A DNA stretch of 43,167 nucleotides from positions 1-43,167 of the forward strand of contig JACJXU010000015.1 in assembly GCA_020636475.1 (NCBI GenBank). The letters run 5' to 3'. Positions 1-8,436 of this stretch are shown in pieces. Made by a program: the position numbers and the translations under genes. The DNA is from Chitinophagales bacterium. GTDB lineage: Bacteria > Bacteroidota > Bacteroidia > Chitinophagales > UBA2359. The notes beneath the pieces are model-generated. The model did not search any database and had not been told where the DNA came from. It worked only from the letters and a program-made list of their open reading frames with translations. The stretch's first letter is position 1; each line of letters starts with the position of its first letter.

Positions 1-597
1 GCCAATAATTTATTTTTAACGAATATACTATATTACTATTAAAACCTTGAAACGCGCACATTGAGCGAAGCCGAAATGTGCTTTTAATAGCGTTAGTTGC
101 GTTTCGACTTCGCTCAACGCTCGCTTTGCATTTGCTAAACATTATTATAATACTGGGTTTCTTTTGTCCAAGTACTTAAATTAAATTCAAAACATCCTAA
201 ACAAGATAGCACTTAGGGCAAAATAGTTTTAATATTATAAAATTAAGCTATTTTTTTAGTTTATGTAGCTTTTTACAGTAATTTATACACAAAAAATACT
301 ATCAACTTGCTACTCTTTCAATCTCAACAGAAATAAGCATCTACCCAAAAATAATCAAGTATTCTCTTGAATAATTTACGTTGAAACTTGTGTATTGAGT
401 ATAGCCGCGTTTCGACTTCGCTCAACGCTCGGTAAATAATTTGTGTTGATTTTCTTTTGTCCAAGTACTTAATACAAAAAGAAATTCATCCAACAAGCTC
501 AAAAAAACATTGTATGTCAAATTAATGAAACATACTGTTCATTTTAATTTTTGTTCCCTATTATAGTATTTCATCAAAATACTTCTCCCATTCCGTA
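1..597. other. Gene-free leader region with short palindromic repeats
   Basis: No convincing gene is seen. The region holds a palindromic 27-mer at 55-81, whose near-exact reverse complement lies at 12831-12857. It also holds a repeated pair of segments: a 23-mer starting GTTTCGACTTCGCTCAACG at 100-122 and 408-430, each followed about 30 bases later by TTTCTTTTGTCCAAGTACTT at 158-177 and 451-470. The remainder is AT-rich. Confidence 0.6.
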
Positions 598-628
598 TTG
601 CCCAAATGGTACAAAATCCCTACCTTTG
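598..628 (+). promoter_or_regulatory. Bacteroidota-type promoter of fbaA
   Basis: TTG at 598-600, a 20-base spacer, then TACCTTTG at 621-628 matches the phylum's -33/-7 consensus (TTG...TAnnTTTG). Transcription would start near 635, about 40 bases before the chosen fbaA start. This supports the internal ATG at 677 over the longer reading frame that opens at 551. Confidence 0.7.
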
Positions 629-676
629 CACTTACTTATATTTCTTAGGCTTCTGCCTCCATTTCAAACAAAAAGT

Positions 677-1756
677 ATGTCACAACAAACCCCCAACATT
701 CCCAAAGGTGTAGCTACCGGCGATACCGTTCAAGCTATTTTTGCCTTAGCCAAACAAAAACAATTTGCCCTACCGGCAGCCAACGTTATCGGCACTGATT
801 CGGTAAATGCCGTAATGGAAACCGCCCGCAATCTTAATGCGCCCGTTATTATTCAGTTTTCCAATGGTGGTGCCGAGTTTTTTGCCGGAAAAGGTTTTGG
901 CAATACCAACCAAGCCGCTTCTATTGCCGGTGCAGTAAGTGGCGCGCATCATGTGCATCAGTTGGCGGCAAAATACAACGCCGTTGTTATTCTTCACACC
1001 GACCATTGCGCCAAAAAACTCCTTCCTTGGATGGACGGCATGTTAGCTGCCGGAGAAGATTTTTATAAAGCGCACGGCATTCCGCTTTACAGTTCGCATA
1101 TGCTCGACCTTTCGGAAGAACCCTTGCACGAGAACATCGAAATTTGCAAACGCTACTTAGAGCGCATGAGCAAAATGGGTATGACGCTCGAAATAGAATT
1201 GGGCGTAACCGGTGGCGAAGAAGATGGTGTGGACAATACACAAGTGGACAATGCGCGCCTCTACACCCAACCCGAAGAAGTGGCTTATGCCTACGAGGAG
1301 TTAATGAAAGTGAGTAATCGTTTTACTATTGCGGCGGCTTTTGGCAATGTGCATGGTGTGTATAAGCCGGGCAATGTGAAACTTACGCCTATTATTCTCA
1401 AAAATTCACAAAGCTATGTGCAGCAAAAGTATAATACTGTCGCCAATCCTATTGATTTTGTGTTTCATGGGGGTTCCGGTTCTACGGTAGAAGAAATTCG
1501 CGAAGCAATAGGCTACGGTGTAATAAAAATGAATATTGATACTGACCTTCAGTGGGCTTTCTGGGACGGTGTGCGCCACTATTATTTGGATAAAAAAGAC
1601 TATTTACAAGGACAAATCGGCAATCCCGAAGGTGACGACAAACCCAATAAAAAACAATACGACCCACGTGTGTGGTTGCGCAAGGCAGAGCTTTCTTTTA
1701 ACGAACGCCTCACCCAAGCTTTCCAAGACCTAAACAATGTGGAAACTTTGTCTTAG
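677..1756 (+). CDS. fbaA: Class II fructose-bisphosphate aldolase
   Basis: This enzyme cleaves fructose 1,6-bisphosphate into dihydroxyacetone phosphate and glyceraldehyde 3-phosphate in glycolysis, and runs in reverse in gluconeogenesis. It is a zinc-dependent cytosolic TIM barrel. The signature HTDHCAKK, which holds the catalytic Asp and a zinc His, the loop ELGVTGGEEDGVDN, the glycine-rich HGGSGS and the late NIDTDLQ segment are all present. I choose ATG 677 (MSQQTPN), giving 359 residues, the same length as E. coli FbaA. The frame is open back to 551, but those 42 residues look like untranslated leader and overlap the promoter. miaA follows 29 bases downstream and may be co-transcribed. 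Confidence 0.95.
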   Translation: MSQQTPNIPKGVATGDTVQAIFALAKQKQFALPAANVIGTDSVNAVMETARNLNAPVIIQFSNGGAEFFAGKGFGNTNQAASIAGAVSGAHHVHQLAAKYNAVVILHTDHCAKKLLPWMDGMLAAGEDFYKAHGIPLYSSHMLDLSEEPLHENIEICKRYLERMSKMGMTLEIELGVTGGEEDGVDNTQVDNARLYTQPEEVAYAYEELMKVSNRFTIAAAFGNVHGVYKPGNVKLTPIILKNSQSYVQQKYNTVANPIDFVFHGGSGSTVEEIREAIGYGVIKMNIDTDLQWAFWDGVRHYYLDKKDYLQGQIGNPEGDDKPNKKQYDPRVWLRKAELSFNERLTQAFQDLNNVETLS

Positions 1757-1785
1757 TAGTTTTTGTAGGAAAAATACTTTTTTAC

Positions 1786-2730
1786 GTGAATTTGAACACT
1801 AAGTCTGCTAAGAAAAAACCGGTTTTATTGGTAGTCTTAGGTGCTACGGCTTCGGGCAAAACGGCTTGGGCAATACAGTTGGCTCAGCATTTCGGCAGCG
1901 AAATTATTTCTTGCGATGCCCGACAGTTTTATAAAGAAATGAATATAGGCACGGCAGTTCCTTCCACCCAAGAGTTGGCTGCCGTGCCGCATCATTTTAT
2001 ACAACACATTAGTATTCATCAGCCTTACAATGCCGGAATGTACGAACGCGATGCACTGGCACTTATCGCTATTTTACACCAAAAAAATCCGGTACAAATA
2101 ATGGTCGGCGGCTCGGGAATGTACATAAAAGCGGTTTGCGAAGGCCTGGATAATTTGCCACCTGCCAATGAAAAATTGCGTACCGAACTCACCCATTTGT
2201 GGAAAACCGAAGGCATCGCTATGCTACAAGCGAATATGCGCACCCTTGATGCAAGCTATTATGCCCAAATGGAAAATCAAAACCCTCATCGGCTTATTCG
2301 CGCACTCGAAATAATGCTTACACACGGCAAAAATCCGGCACATTTTCAAACCGGATTGTCTCAAGAACGCCCTTTTGAAATTATGTACGTTGGCATTGAT
2401 ATGCCGCGCGAACATTTGTATCGGCGCATTAACCTTCGTGTAGAACAAATGATGGAAAATGGTTTGGTGGACGAAGCCAGAAATTTATTTCCTTTTAAAC
2501 ATCTGAAATCCCTGCAAACAGTAGGCTACCAGGAACTTTTCGCCTATTTTGAAGGGCAGTGTAGTTTAGAAGAAGCGACTGCCTTAATTCAGCAAAATAC
2601 CCGCCGCTATGCCAAACGACAACTTACATGGTTTCGGAAAAATGAAAAAATACATTGGTTTTCGCATGAAAATTTAGCGAAAAGTTTGCAAGAAATTGCC
2701 GATAAAGTATCAAACGCAGCGCAGCATTAA
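1786..2730 (+). CDS. miaA: tRNA dimethylallyltransferase
   Basis: MiaA transfers the dimethylallyl group from DMAPP to the exocyclic amine of A37 in tRNAs reading UNN codons. The protein has 314 residues, usual for the family. The P-loop GATASGKTAW lies near residues 19-28, SCDARQFYKEMNIGTAVP is the substrate-binding segment, and GGSGMYIKAV and HRLIRALEI are further family motifs. The C-terminal part includes QQNTRRYAKRQLTWFRK, which contacts tRNA. The start is GTG at 1786, with no nearby in-frame ATG. The gene is close behind fbaA and no terminator is seen between them. Confidence 0.95.
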   Translation: MNLNTKSAKKKPVLLVVLGATASGKTAWAIQLAQHFGSEIISCDARQFYKEMNIGTAVPSTQELAAVPHHFIQHISIHQPYNAGMYERDALALIAILHQKNPVQIMVGGSGMYIKAVCEGLDNLPPANEKLRTELTHLWKTEGIAMLQANMRTLDASYYAQMENQNPHRLIRALEIMLTHGKNPAHFQTGLSQERPFEIMYVGIDMPREHLYRRINLRVEQMMENGLVDEARNLFPFKHLKSLQTVGYQELFAYFEGQCSLEEATALIQQNTRRYAKRQLTWFRKNEKIHWFSHENLAKSLQEIADKVSNAAQH

Positions 2731-2991
2731 GTGTTCAAAAACTATCTTCTTTGCACGAGCTTAATGTATTATCACGCAAAGGCGCGGAGATTATAAATTA
2801 TAAGCATCAGTACAAAAGCAGTCCGGTATAAATTATGGCAAACGATGCTTCATTTGTTTTGGGTAGGTGCTTATTGTTCTTCGTGTAACATTGTGATATT
2901 ATTGTTGCACAAAGTTGCGCTAAACGTATTTCAGTAAAAAATTATCTTCCACCATTTTATGGCATGCATCTTCTGTCGCTAAGGTATCCTA
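2731..2991. other. Short intergenic stretch, no gene seen
   Basis: About 260 bases between the convergent ends of miaA and the transporter operon. No reading frame with recognisable content, no clear terminator hairpin and no RNA gene was found. It includes a CACGCAAAGGCGCGGAG stretch, a kind of intergenic sequence common in this phylum. Confidence 0.5.
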
Positions 2992-3135
2992 TCAACGCGG
3001 AACATCATCATTATCTATATACGAGTCCGGCTCGGCACGCGGCGGCGTGCGAAGTACCTTTAAAAAGAAATAAATCGTAACAATGGTTACGGGTACTTGT
3101 ACCAAAATCATGGTTATTAGTGCGCTGGTGTTCAT
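2992..3135 (-). CDS. MetS-like small subunit of NSS transporter
   Basis: A 47-residue frame begins with MNTSALITMILVQVPV and has one hydrophobic segment (about residues 5-28), followed by a charged tail ending in NDDVPR. Its ATG overlaps the TGA stop of the transporter as ATGA, so translation is probably coupled. Bacterial neurotransmitter:sodium symporter family amino acid importers (the MetP type) often have such a tiny single-span partner (MetS) encoded directly after them. Position, size and topology fit that role. Assignment rests on context and topology rather than strong sequence identity. Confidence 0.75.
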   Translation of the reverse strand: MNTSALITMILVQVPVTIVTIYFFLKVLRTPPRAEPDSYIDNDDVPR

Positions 3136-4802
3136 AATGTATTTCTTCCTTCTTTTACACGTTTTTTATAAGCTATATAAACAATTACACAGATTCCGAG
3201 GAACAGGAGAATAAGAAAGGTACGTGCTAAGTTTACAAAAAATATTTTGCTTTTCAAAGCCGCAATTTGTGCTACATCGGTAGCTGCCGCTAATTGTTCG
3301 TATAAGGCAGCATTTGTTATTTGCTTGATAATGGAACTATTGTCTAATAACCAACCATTGCCACTAAACAAACCGGATAAAGCTGCTTGCCAATCGTTAC
3401 CTAAGGGCGTGAGCAATGAACCCAAAAATACAAATAACAACAGCAGCGGTGTGATGTATTTTATGACAAATTTATAAAACTGAGGAATACGAATATCGGC
3501 TCCGGCATTAATTTCTGCCCAACCTCTGTTGATGCCGAAAATCCACGCAAAAACAATGGTTTCGAGCAAAGCAAATACGACTAAAGAAACCGTTCCTGCC
3601 CAGTAGTCATATTCATCGAATACGCCTTGCTGGTAAAAAATAACCGTAGGCAAGCCCATCAACAAAACAATTAAGCCAAAAGAATAAGCCGATTTTTCAC
3701 GTTTCCAGTTAAATTCATCTTGCATAAAACCCATCCATGGCGTACCCATTGCCAGCGAAGAGGTAATGCCTGCAAAAAACAGCAAACCAAACCACATTAC
3801 GCCAGCTATTACGGCAAAAAGGCTACCCCACTGCTGGAACAGATAAGGCATTGTTTGAAATGCCATACCAAAACCTGCGTTTTCTTTCACCCAATCCAAA
3901 CCCAAATAACCTGCGGCAATAGGAATAACCACCATACTACCTAAAACCACTTCTACAAATTCGTTCATAAAACCCGCCGATACGGCATTGAGCGCAATAT
4001 CATCTTTGGTTTTGAGATAGGCAGCATAACAGTGAACGGTACCCATTCCTACGGAAAGAGTAAAGAAAATTTGTCCCGCAGCCGCGAGCCATACTTTAGG
4101 ATTGGTAAGCGAGTCGAACTGCGGTGTCCACAAGAAATTGATACCGTCCCAAGCATTGGCGGTAGGATGAAGTTCGGTAGCACCGGAAGTACCTAAGGTA
4201 AGTCCGCGCAAGGCTAATACTATCCCGAAGAAGATAAGTAAAGGCATACCTATTTTGGCAACATTTTCTACCCCGCGCAGTCCACGCGAGAGGATGTAAG
4301 TATTTAACGCCAAACAAAGTATATATACCACAATAGCTTCGAACGGAATGCCCGTGGTACTGTGCATTACATCAATATATTGGGTGAAAAATGTGGCGAC
4401 TTCGGCTTGCGACTTGCCACTAAAAGTACCAAAAAGCGAGTGAAAAACGTAGGAAATTGTCCACGACTCAATGTAGCAATAGTATGCCGCAACGGCAATG
4501 TTGGTAAAAATACCAAAAACGCCAATGTATTTCCACAAGCGACCTTTTGCCATCGTATCTAAAATGTAAGGGGTACTGTGGTTGCCAAATTTTCCGCCAA
4601 ATCGTCCGGTGGACCATTCGATAAGTAAAAGCGGAATACCCATTAATAAAAAACATACGAAATAGGGAATAATAAAAGCACCGCCGCCATTTTGTACCGC
4701 TTGAACCGGAAATCGCAAGAAATTTCCCAATCCCACAGCATTACCCGCCATCGCCAAAATAAGTCCGACACGGGTACCCCAAGCTTCTTTGTTTGTACTC
4801 AT
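3132..4802 (-). CDS. Sodium-dependent transporter, neurotransmitter:sodium symporter family
   Basis: A 556-residue inner-membrane protein of the SNF/NSS family, which imports amino acids or related amines with sodium. The N-terminal WGTRVGLILAMAGNAVGLGN motif is the unwound TM1 region that binds sodium and substrate. It is followed by FLRFPVQAVQNGGGAF and about 12 hydrophobic segments in all. The length and the extra C-terminal segment resemble the MetP (methionine/alanine) branch more than the shorter LeuT branch. The coupled small gene just downstream supports this. The substrate cannot be fixed from sequence. Confidence 0.9.
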   Translation of the reverse strand: MSTNKEAWGTRVGLILAMAGNAVGLGNFLRFPVQAVQNGGGAFIIPYFVCFLLMGIPLLLIEWSTGRFGGKFGNHSTPYILDTMAKGRLWKYIGVFGIFTNIAVAAYYCYIESWTISYVFHSLFGTFSGKSQAEVATFFTQYIDVMHSTTGIPFEAIVVYILCLALNTYILSRGLRGVENVAKIGMPLLIFFGIVLALRGLTLGTSGATELHPTANAWDGINFLWTPQFDSLTNPKVWLAAAGQIFFTLSVGMGTVHCYAAYLKTKDDIALNAVSAGFMNEFVEVVLGSMVVIPIAAGYLGLDWVKENAGFGMAFQTMPYLFQQWGSLFAVIAGVMWFGLLFFAGITSSLAMGTPWMGFMQDEFNWKREKSAYSFGLIVLLMGLPTVIFYQQGVFDEYDYWAGTVSLVVFALLETIVFAWIFGINRGWAEINAGADIRIPQFYKFVIKYITPLLLLFVFLGSLLTPLGNDWQAALSGLFSGNGWLLDNSSIIKQITNAALYEQLAAATDVAQIAALKSKIFFVNLARTFLILLFLGICVIVYIAYKKRVKEGRNTL

Positions 4803-5065
4803 AAAATTATTTTGTAAAGATTATTTATGTGTAAATTATTTGTTTTAGAAAGTCCGAAAGTAATAATTTTTTTGAAAAAGAAGGAAAAATAGGGATAAAA
4901 ACGGATTTTTTCATTTTTTTCGTTGTATGTATAATCAATAATTCTGTTGACAAAATTCAATTCTGAATGACCGGAATTCCACTTCCCAACAATCAAAAAT
5001 TTATTTGAATCAGGATTGACGCAAGCGATGAATGAAAATAATGTGCTTAATATCAATGCGCTCAT
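4799..5065 (-). CDS. Candidate small lipoprotein, possibly a truncated lipocalin-like protein
   Basis: An 88-residue frame starting MSALILSTLFSFIAC, a short lipoprotein-type signal ending at a Cys, followed by NKFLIVGKWNSGHSELNF. The GKW segment is like the opening of small lipocalin-like domains common in this phylum. After about residue 50 the protein turns into low-complexity Lys/Phe/Ile sequence and it is shorter than a full domain, so it may be a decayed 5' end of a longer gene. It ends overlapping the start of the transporter. It could be a chance frame. Confidence 0.35.
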   Translation of the reverse strand: MSALILSTLFSFIACVNPDSNKFLIVGKWNSGHSELNFVNRIIDYTYNEKNEKIRFYPYFSFFFKKIITFGLSKTNNLHINNLYKIIL

Positions 5066-5112
5066 TTTTACAAATTTTTATGTACTTTCCTCTTTTTATT
5101 ATATCATAAAAC

Positions 5113-5139
5113 AAAAAAGACTGCCCAACACGGACAGCC
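5113..5139 (-). terminator. Rho-independent terminator after tRNA-His
   Basis: On the minus strand GGCTGTCC pairs with GGGCAGTC (8 pairs, two of them G-T) around a short loop and is followed by a run of six T. It lies just past the 3' end of tRNA-His. Confidence 0.7.
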
Positions 5140-5152
5140 TTTCTTTTTTAAG

Positions 5153-5227
5153 GGTGGATGATGGGGTTCGAACCCACGACCCCCAGAACCACAATCTGGT
5201 GCTCTAACCGACTGAGCTACAACCACC
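5153..5227 (-). tRNA. tRNA-His (GTG)
   Basis: A complete cloverleaf on the minus strand: 7-base acceptor stem with one T-T mismatch, D arm GCTC...GAGC, anticodon stem CCAGA/TCTGG with loop TTGTGGT (anticodon GTG) and T arm with TTCGAAC. The extra 5' G (G-1) opposite C73, the hallmark of tRNA-His, is encoded. The 3' CCA is not encoded. Confidence 0.95.
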
Positions 5228-5240
5228 AACTTTTGATGCG

Positions 5241-5271
5241 CAAAGTTAAAGCATTTTTTTAATTCACCAAA
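5241..5271 (-). promoter_or_regulatory. Promoter of tRNA-His
   Basis: On the minus strand TTTG (5271-5268), a 19-base spacer and TAACTTTG (5248-5241) form a full match to the Bacteroidota promoter consensus, with the tRNA 5' end about 14 bases downstream. The -33 box overlaps the last codons of the upstream lipoprotein gene. Confidence 0.75.
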
Positions 5272-6080
5272 GGCTCGTCCTCAAACAAAGAAAATTTTCT
5301 CGTTACCGGATTAAACGGACTTTGCACCAATTGGTTTTGATTGTCCAACAATTCCAATTTCACCGTATGCTCGCCCAAACCCAAGCCCGAAATAAAATAC
5401 GGCTCCCACGAAGTAAGCATAAACTCTTTGTCGTCAATGGTAGCGCGTACTTTGTTGCCGTCAGGACTTAGCGAAACATTGGTCAGGTAGAAATCGAGCA
5501 AAATATTTTCGATATTGCCTTCGCCTACATAGTTTCCCTTAGGGCGACTATAAAACATATGCGGAGCTTGCAAATCTATACTCGGAACTTCTTTCATATC
5601 GCCCACTACAAAATCCCACAACACATAGGCATTTTTTTCTTTGATACTCTCGTGATACGAGCGCGACAAAAATGCCAAAGCCACATAATAATTGTCCGTA
5701 AGTTCTTTCATAAAATCTGCCGTGTAGTAGGCACTGTAAGGCTGATTGTTCAATATCAAATGAATGTGCTGCCCTTCCGCAGAATTAGCACAAAGTTTTT
5801 GGGCGGCATCGGCGGTTTGGTTGCCCAATTCATAATTTTCTACCGTAAAATCAAAAGCAACATCTCCGGCTTTTAGTTTGTCCTTGCGCAAAGGAGCTTC
5901 GAGTTTAATAGAAGCATCGGCAAAAGCAGCGGATTTCGGCGCAGGTGTCAGCGTTATTTCTTTCGGTTTTTCTTCTTTCACAACCGTTTCGCTTTCGGTT
6001 TGTTGTGTATTAGATGTACATGACACAATAAATAAAAGGCTTAAAAAACCCAATAGGCTAAGTAGTTTGTATTTTTGCAT
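5259..6080 (-). CDS. Lipoprotein of unknown function
   Basis: A 273-residue protein with a type II signal peptide: MQKYKLLSLLGFLSLLFIVSC with the lipid-bearing Cys at about residue 21, then a Ser/Thr/Glu-rich linker and a globular part from about residue 50. It should be exported and lipid-anchored. The C-terminal half alternates short beta-like segments (HTVKLELLDNQNQLVQSPF) that suggest an Ig-like fold. I do not recognise a defined family. A strong promoter lies upstream, and tRNA-His follows on the same strand with its own promoter. Confidence 0.8.
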   Translation of the reverse strand: MQKYKLLSLLGFLSLLFIVSCTSNTQQTESETVVKEEKPKEITLTPAPKSAAFADASIKLEAPLRKDKLKAGDVAFDFTVENYELGNQTADAAQKLCANSAEGQHIHLILNNQPYSAYYTADFMKELTDNYYVALAFLSRSYHESIKEKNAYVLWDFVVGDMKEVPSIDLQAPHMFYSRPKGNYVGEGNIENILLDFYLTNVSLSPDGNKVRATIDDKEFMLTSWEPYFISGLGLGEHTVKLELLDNQNQLVQSPFNPVTRKFSLFEDEPLVN

Positions 6081-6119
6081 AAGCTAAATTTGAGTGCGTT
6101 AATAAAGTGTTTTAGCTAA

Positions 6120-6150
6120 CAAAATTACAATAAAACTTGCCTTTTGCAAA
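6120..6150 (-). promoter_or_regulatory. Promoter of the 5259-6080 lipoprotein gene
   Basis: On the minus strand TTTG (6150-6147), a 19-base spacer and TAATTTTG (6127-6120) match the Bacteroidota consensus. The start codon lies about 40 bases further on. The site sits in the divergent region shared with the copper ATPase. Confidence 0.75.
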
Positions 6151-6178
6151 GGAATTTGACAAAAATTAAAATTGACTC

Positions 6179-8311
6179 ATGGAAAATAACAAAGATTCGA
6201 TTCAATGGCAAATAGAAGGAATGACCTGCACCAACTGCGCTTTGGGAATTCAAAAAATGCTCGAAAAAAAAGGTGCCTCGCAAGTGGCAGTAAATTATAC
6301 TACCGGCGACCTTTCTTTTCACAATGATGCCCACATTCCTTTAGAAAAGTTGGCTTCCGACATTGAAGCGATGGGCTACGAAGTAGTTTTGCCCAAAGAA
6401 GAAAACGATGCCGAACTTTCGCACGGACATCAGCACGACCACAGTACAAAGTGGGGAAAATTGGAAAAAATGTTCATCGTCTCGGCTATTTTCACTATTC
6501 CTTTGATATTAGCAATGTTCGTACCGCTAAGTTTTTTACATCAGCCTGCGGTACAATTTGCCCTTAGCCTACCCGTTATGCTTATTGGCATGTATCATTT
6601 CGGGCGAAGTGCGTGGTCTTCCATCAAAATTGGCGTACCCAATATGGACGTACTCATTATTATTGGCTCATCGGCAGCTTTTTTTTACAGCATATACGGC
6701 TGGCTCAATCATCTTGGGCATCAGTACATGTTTTTTGAAACCGCCGCCAGTATTATTACTTTGGTACTCTTGGGCAATGTTATCGAAAAATACGCCGTTT
6801 CTCAAACCACCTCCGCGCTGCAAGATTTGGCAAAATTGCAAGTTGATTTTGCCAACAGAATAGACGAGAATGGTCATATTGAAAAAATAATGGTAAAAAA
6901 ACTCCACGTAGGCGATATTTTACAAGTAAATTCCGGCGAAGCAGTTCCTACCGATGGTGTTATTATAAAAGGTATTGCCAGCATCAACGAAGCAATGATA
7001 AGCGGCGAAACTTTGCCCAAAGCCAAAGACATAGGTGAAAAAGTAATTGGCGGAACAATTTTGGTGGAAGGAAATATGCAAATGAAAGTTACCGAACTCG
7101 GCAAAGACACCACTTTGGCTAATATTATTGCTCAAGTAAAAGCTGCCCAGCAACTCAAACCCAACATTCAAAAACTCGCCGATACCATTAGTGCTTATTT
7201 CGTACCAACGGTTCTGAGCATTGCAGCCTTGGTGTTTTTGGTGGAATATTTTGTGGTGCATTGGACATTTCAGACCAGTATGCTCAATGCAATAGCCGTC
7301 TTGGTCATTGCTTGTCCTTGCGCTATGGGACTCGCCACGCCTACTGCCGTAGCCGTAGGGTTAGGACGCGCCGCCAAAATGGGCATTTTGTACAAAGGCG
7401 GCAATACCTTTGAGGTGTTGGCGAAATTGCAAAATATTGTGTTCGATAAAACAGGTACACTCACCACCGGAAACTTTAAAGTAGCGTCTTACGAAACTTC
7501 TCTTGATGAAGAAAATTTTAAAGCAATTATTGCAGGTTTAGAAAAACACTCCTCCCACAGTTTGGCAGAATCCTTGCGGGAAAATTTTGCCGAAACTACC
7601 GCCCTACAGTTGCAAAATGTACAAGAAATAGCCGGAAAAGGTATTATAGGAACAAGCACCGAAGGCACAGAATATGCTTTGGGGAACAACAAACTGTATC
7701 CGCAGACACAAGTTCCCACGCAAAAAGATTTGTACCTGTTTGAAAATGGAAAATATGTAGGCAGCGTTAATGTAAAAGACGAACTGAAAAACGATGCCAA
7801 AACGACAATACAATATTTTAAAAACAAAAACATCGACACCTACATTATGAGCGGCGACAACAGCCAAAAAACCAACGACACAGCTGACGCGCTGCAAATT
7901 GCACATCGCAACGCAGGCTTATTACCCGAAGAAAAATTAGCTGCCATTCACGCCTTGAGTAGCAAAGACGTTACGGCAATGGTTGGTGACGGCATCAACG
8001 ATGCGCCGGCTTTGACGGCAGCTACCGTAGGAATTTCCTTAGGCGATGCTACACAGGTTGCTATTCAGTCGGCAGAAGTGATATTGCTCAAAGGAAAACT
8101 CGCCGATTTGGTAAGTGCACACCAACTTAGTTTGCGCACCGTGGCAACTATCAAGCAAAACCTATTTTGGGCATTTTTCTACAATGTAATGGCAATTCCT
8201 TTGGCAGCACTCGGCTTTTTAAATCCCATGATTGCCGCTTTCACGATGGCATTTTCCGATGTTATTGTGATTGGTAATTCTTTGCGCCTTCGCTATAAAA
8301 AACTGAAATAA
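6179..8311 (+). CDS. copA: Copper-translocating P1B-type ATPase
   Basis: An inner-membrane pump of 710 residues that exports Cu(I) using ATP. In order: one heavy-metal-associated domain with GMTCTNC (Cys17, Cys20), a His-rich stretch HGHQHDH near residue 82, paired membrane helices, the actuator motif SGET, the membrane copper site CPC (about 379-381) in ACPCAMGLATP, the phosphorylation site DKTGTLTTG (Asp about 423) and the hinge GDGINDAP (about 603). The nucleotide-binding HP motif, normally SEHPLA, reads SSHSLA here (His about 460, Pro replaced by Ser). No copper chaperone or regulator gene is adjacent. The gene is divergent from the lipoprotein. Confidence 0.92.
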   Translation: MENNKDSIQWQIEGMTCTNCALGIQKMLEKKGASQVAVNYTTGDLSFHNDAHIPLEKLASDIEAMGYEVVLPKEENDAELSHGHQHDHSTKWGKLEKMFIVSAIFTIPLILAMFVPLSFLHQPAVQFALSLPVMLIGMYHFGRSAWSSIKIGVPNMDVLIIIGSSAAFFYSIYGWLNHLGHQYMFFETAASIITLVLLGNVIEKYAVSQTTSALQDLAKLQVDFANRIDENGHIEKIMVKKLHVGDILQVNSGEAVPTDGVIIKGIASINEAMISGETLPKAKDIGEKVIGGTILVEGNMQMKVTELGKDTTLANIIAQVKAAQQLKPNIQKLADTISAYFVPTVLSIAALVFLVEYFVVHWTFQTSMLNAIAVLVIACPCAMGLATPTAVAVGLGRAAKMGILYKGGNTFEVLAKLQNIVFDKTGTLTTGNFKVASYETSLDEENFKAIIAGLEKHSSHSLAESLRENFAETTALQLQNVQEIAGKGIIGTSTEGTEYALGNNKLYPQTQVPTQKDLYLFENGKYVGSVNVKDELKNDAKTTIQYFKNKNIDTYIMSGDNSQKTNDTADALQIAHRNAGLLPEEKLAAIHALSSKDVTAMVGDGINDAPALTAATVGISLGDATQVAIQSAEVILLKGKLADLVSAHQLSLRTVATIKQNLFWAFFYNVMAIPLAALGFLNPMIAAFTMAFSDVIVIGNSLRLRYKKLK

Positions 8312-8373
8312 ACATTTTTTAGCACGTAAACGTATTGTTTTTTGTCGTATAAAACGTTTATGTGTAAGAAAAC

Positions 8374-8404
8374 TTGAATAGCACACACACAGAGTGTAAT
8401 TTTG
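8374..8404 (+). promoter_or_regulatory. Promoter of lptB
   Basis: TTG at 8374-8376, a 20-base spacer and TAATTTTG at 8397-8404, a full match to the Bacteroidota consensus. The start codon lies 32 bases past the -7 box. Confidence 0.75.
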
Positions 8405-8436
8405 TAAAAAATCTGCTGAGACAAAACATATAAAAA

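Noticed and set aside
551..676. N-terminal extension of fbaA from ATG 551
   Set aside because: The extension overlaps the promoter, resembles no aldolase and would make the enzyme 42 residues longer than usual. ATG 677 gives the standard 359 residues.
5016..5207. Plus-strand frame across tRNA-His
   Set aside because: It runs antisense through the tRNA gene and has no recognisable content.
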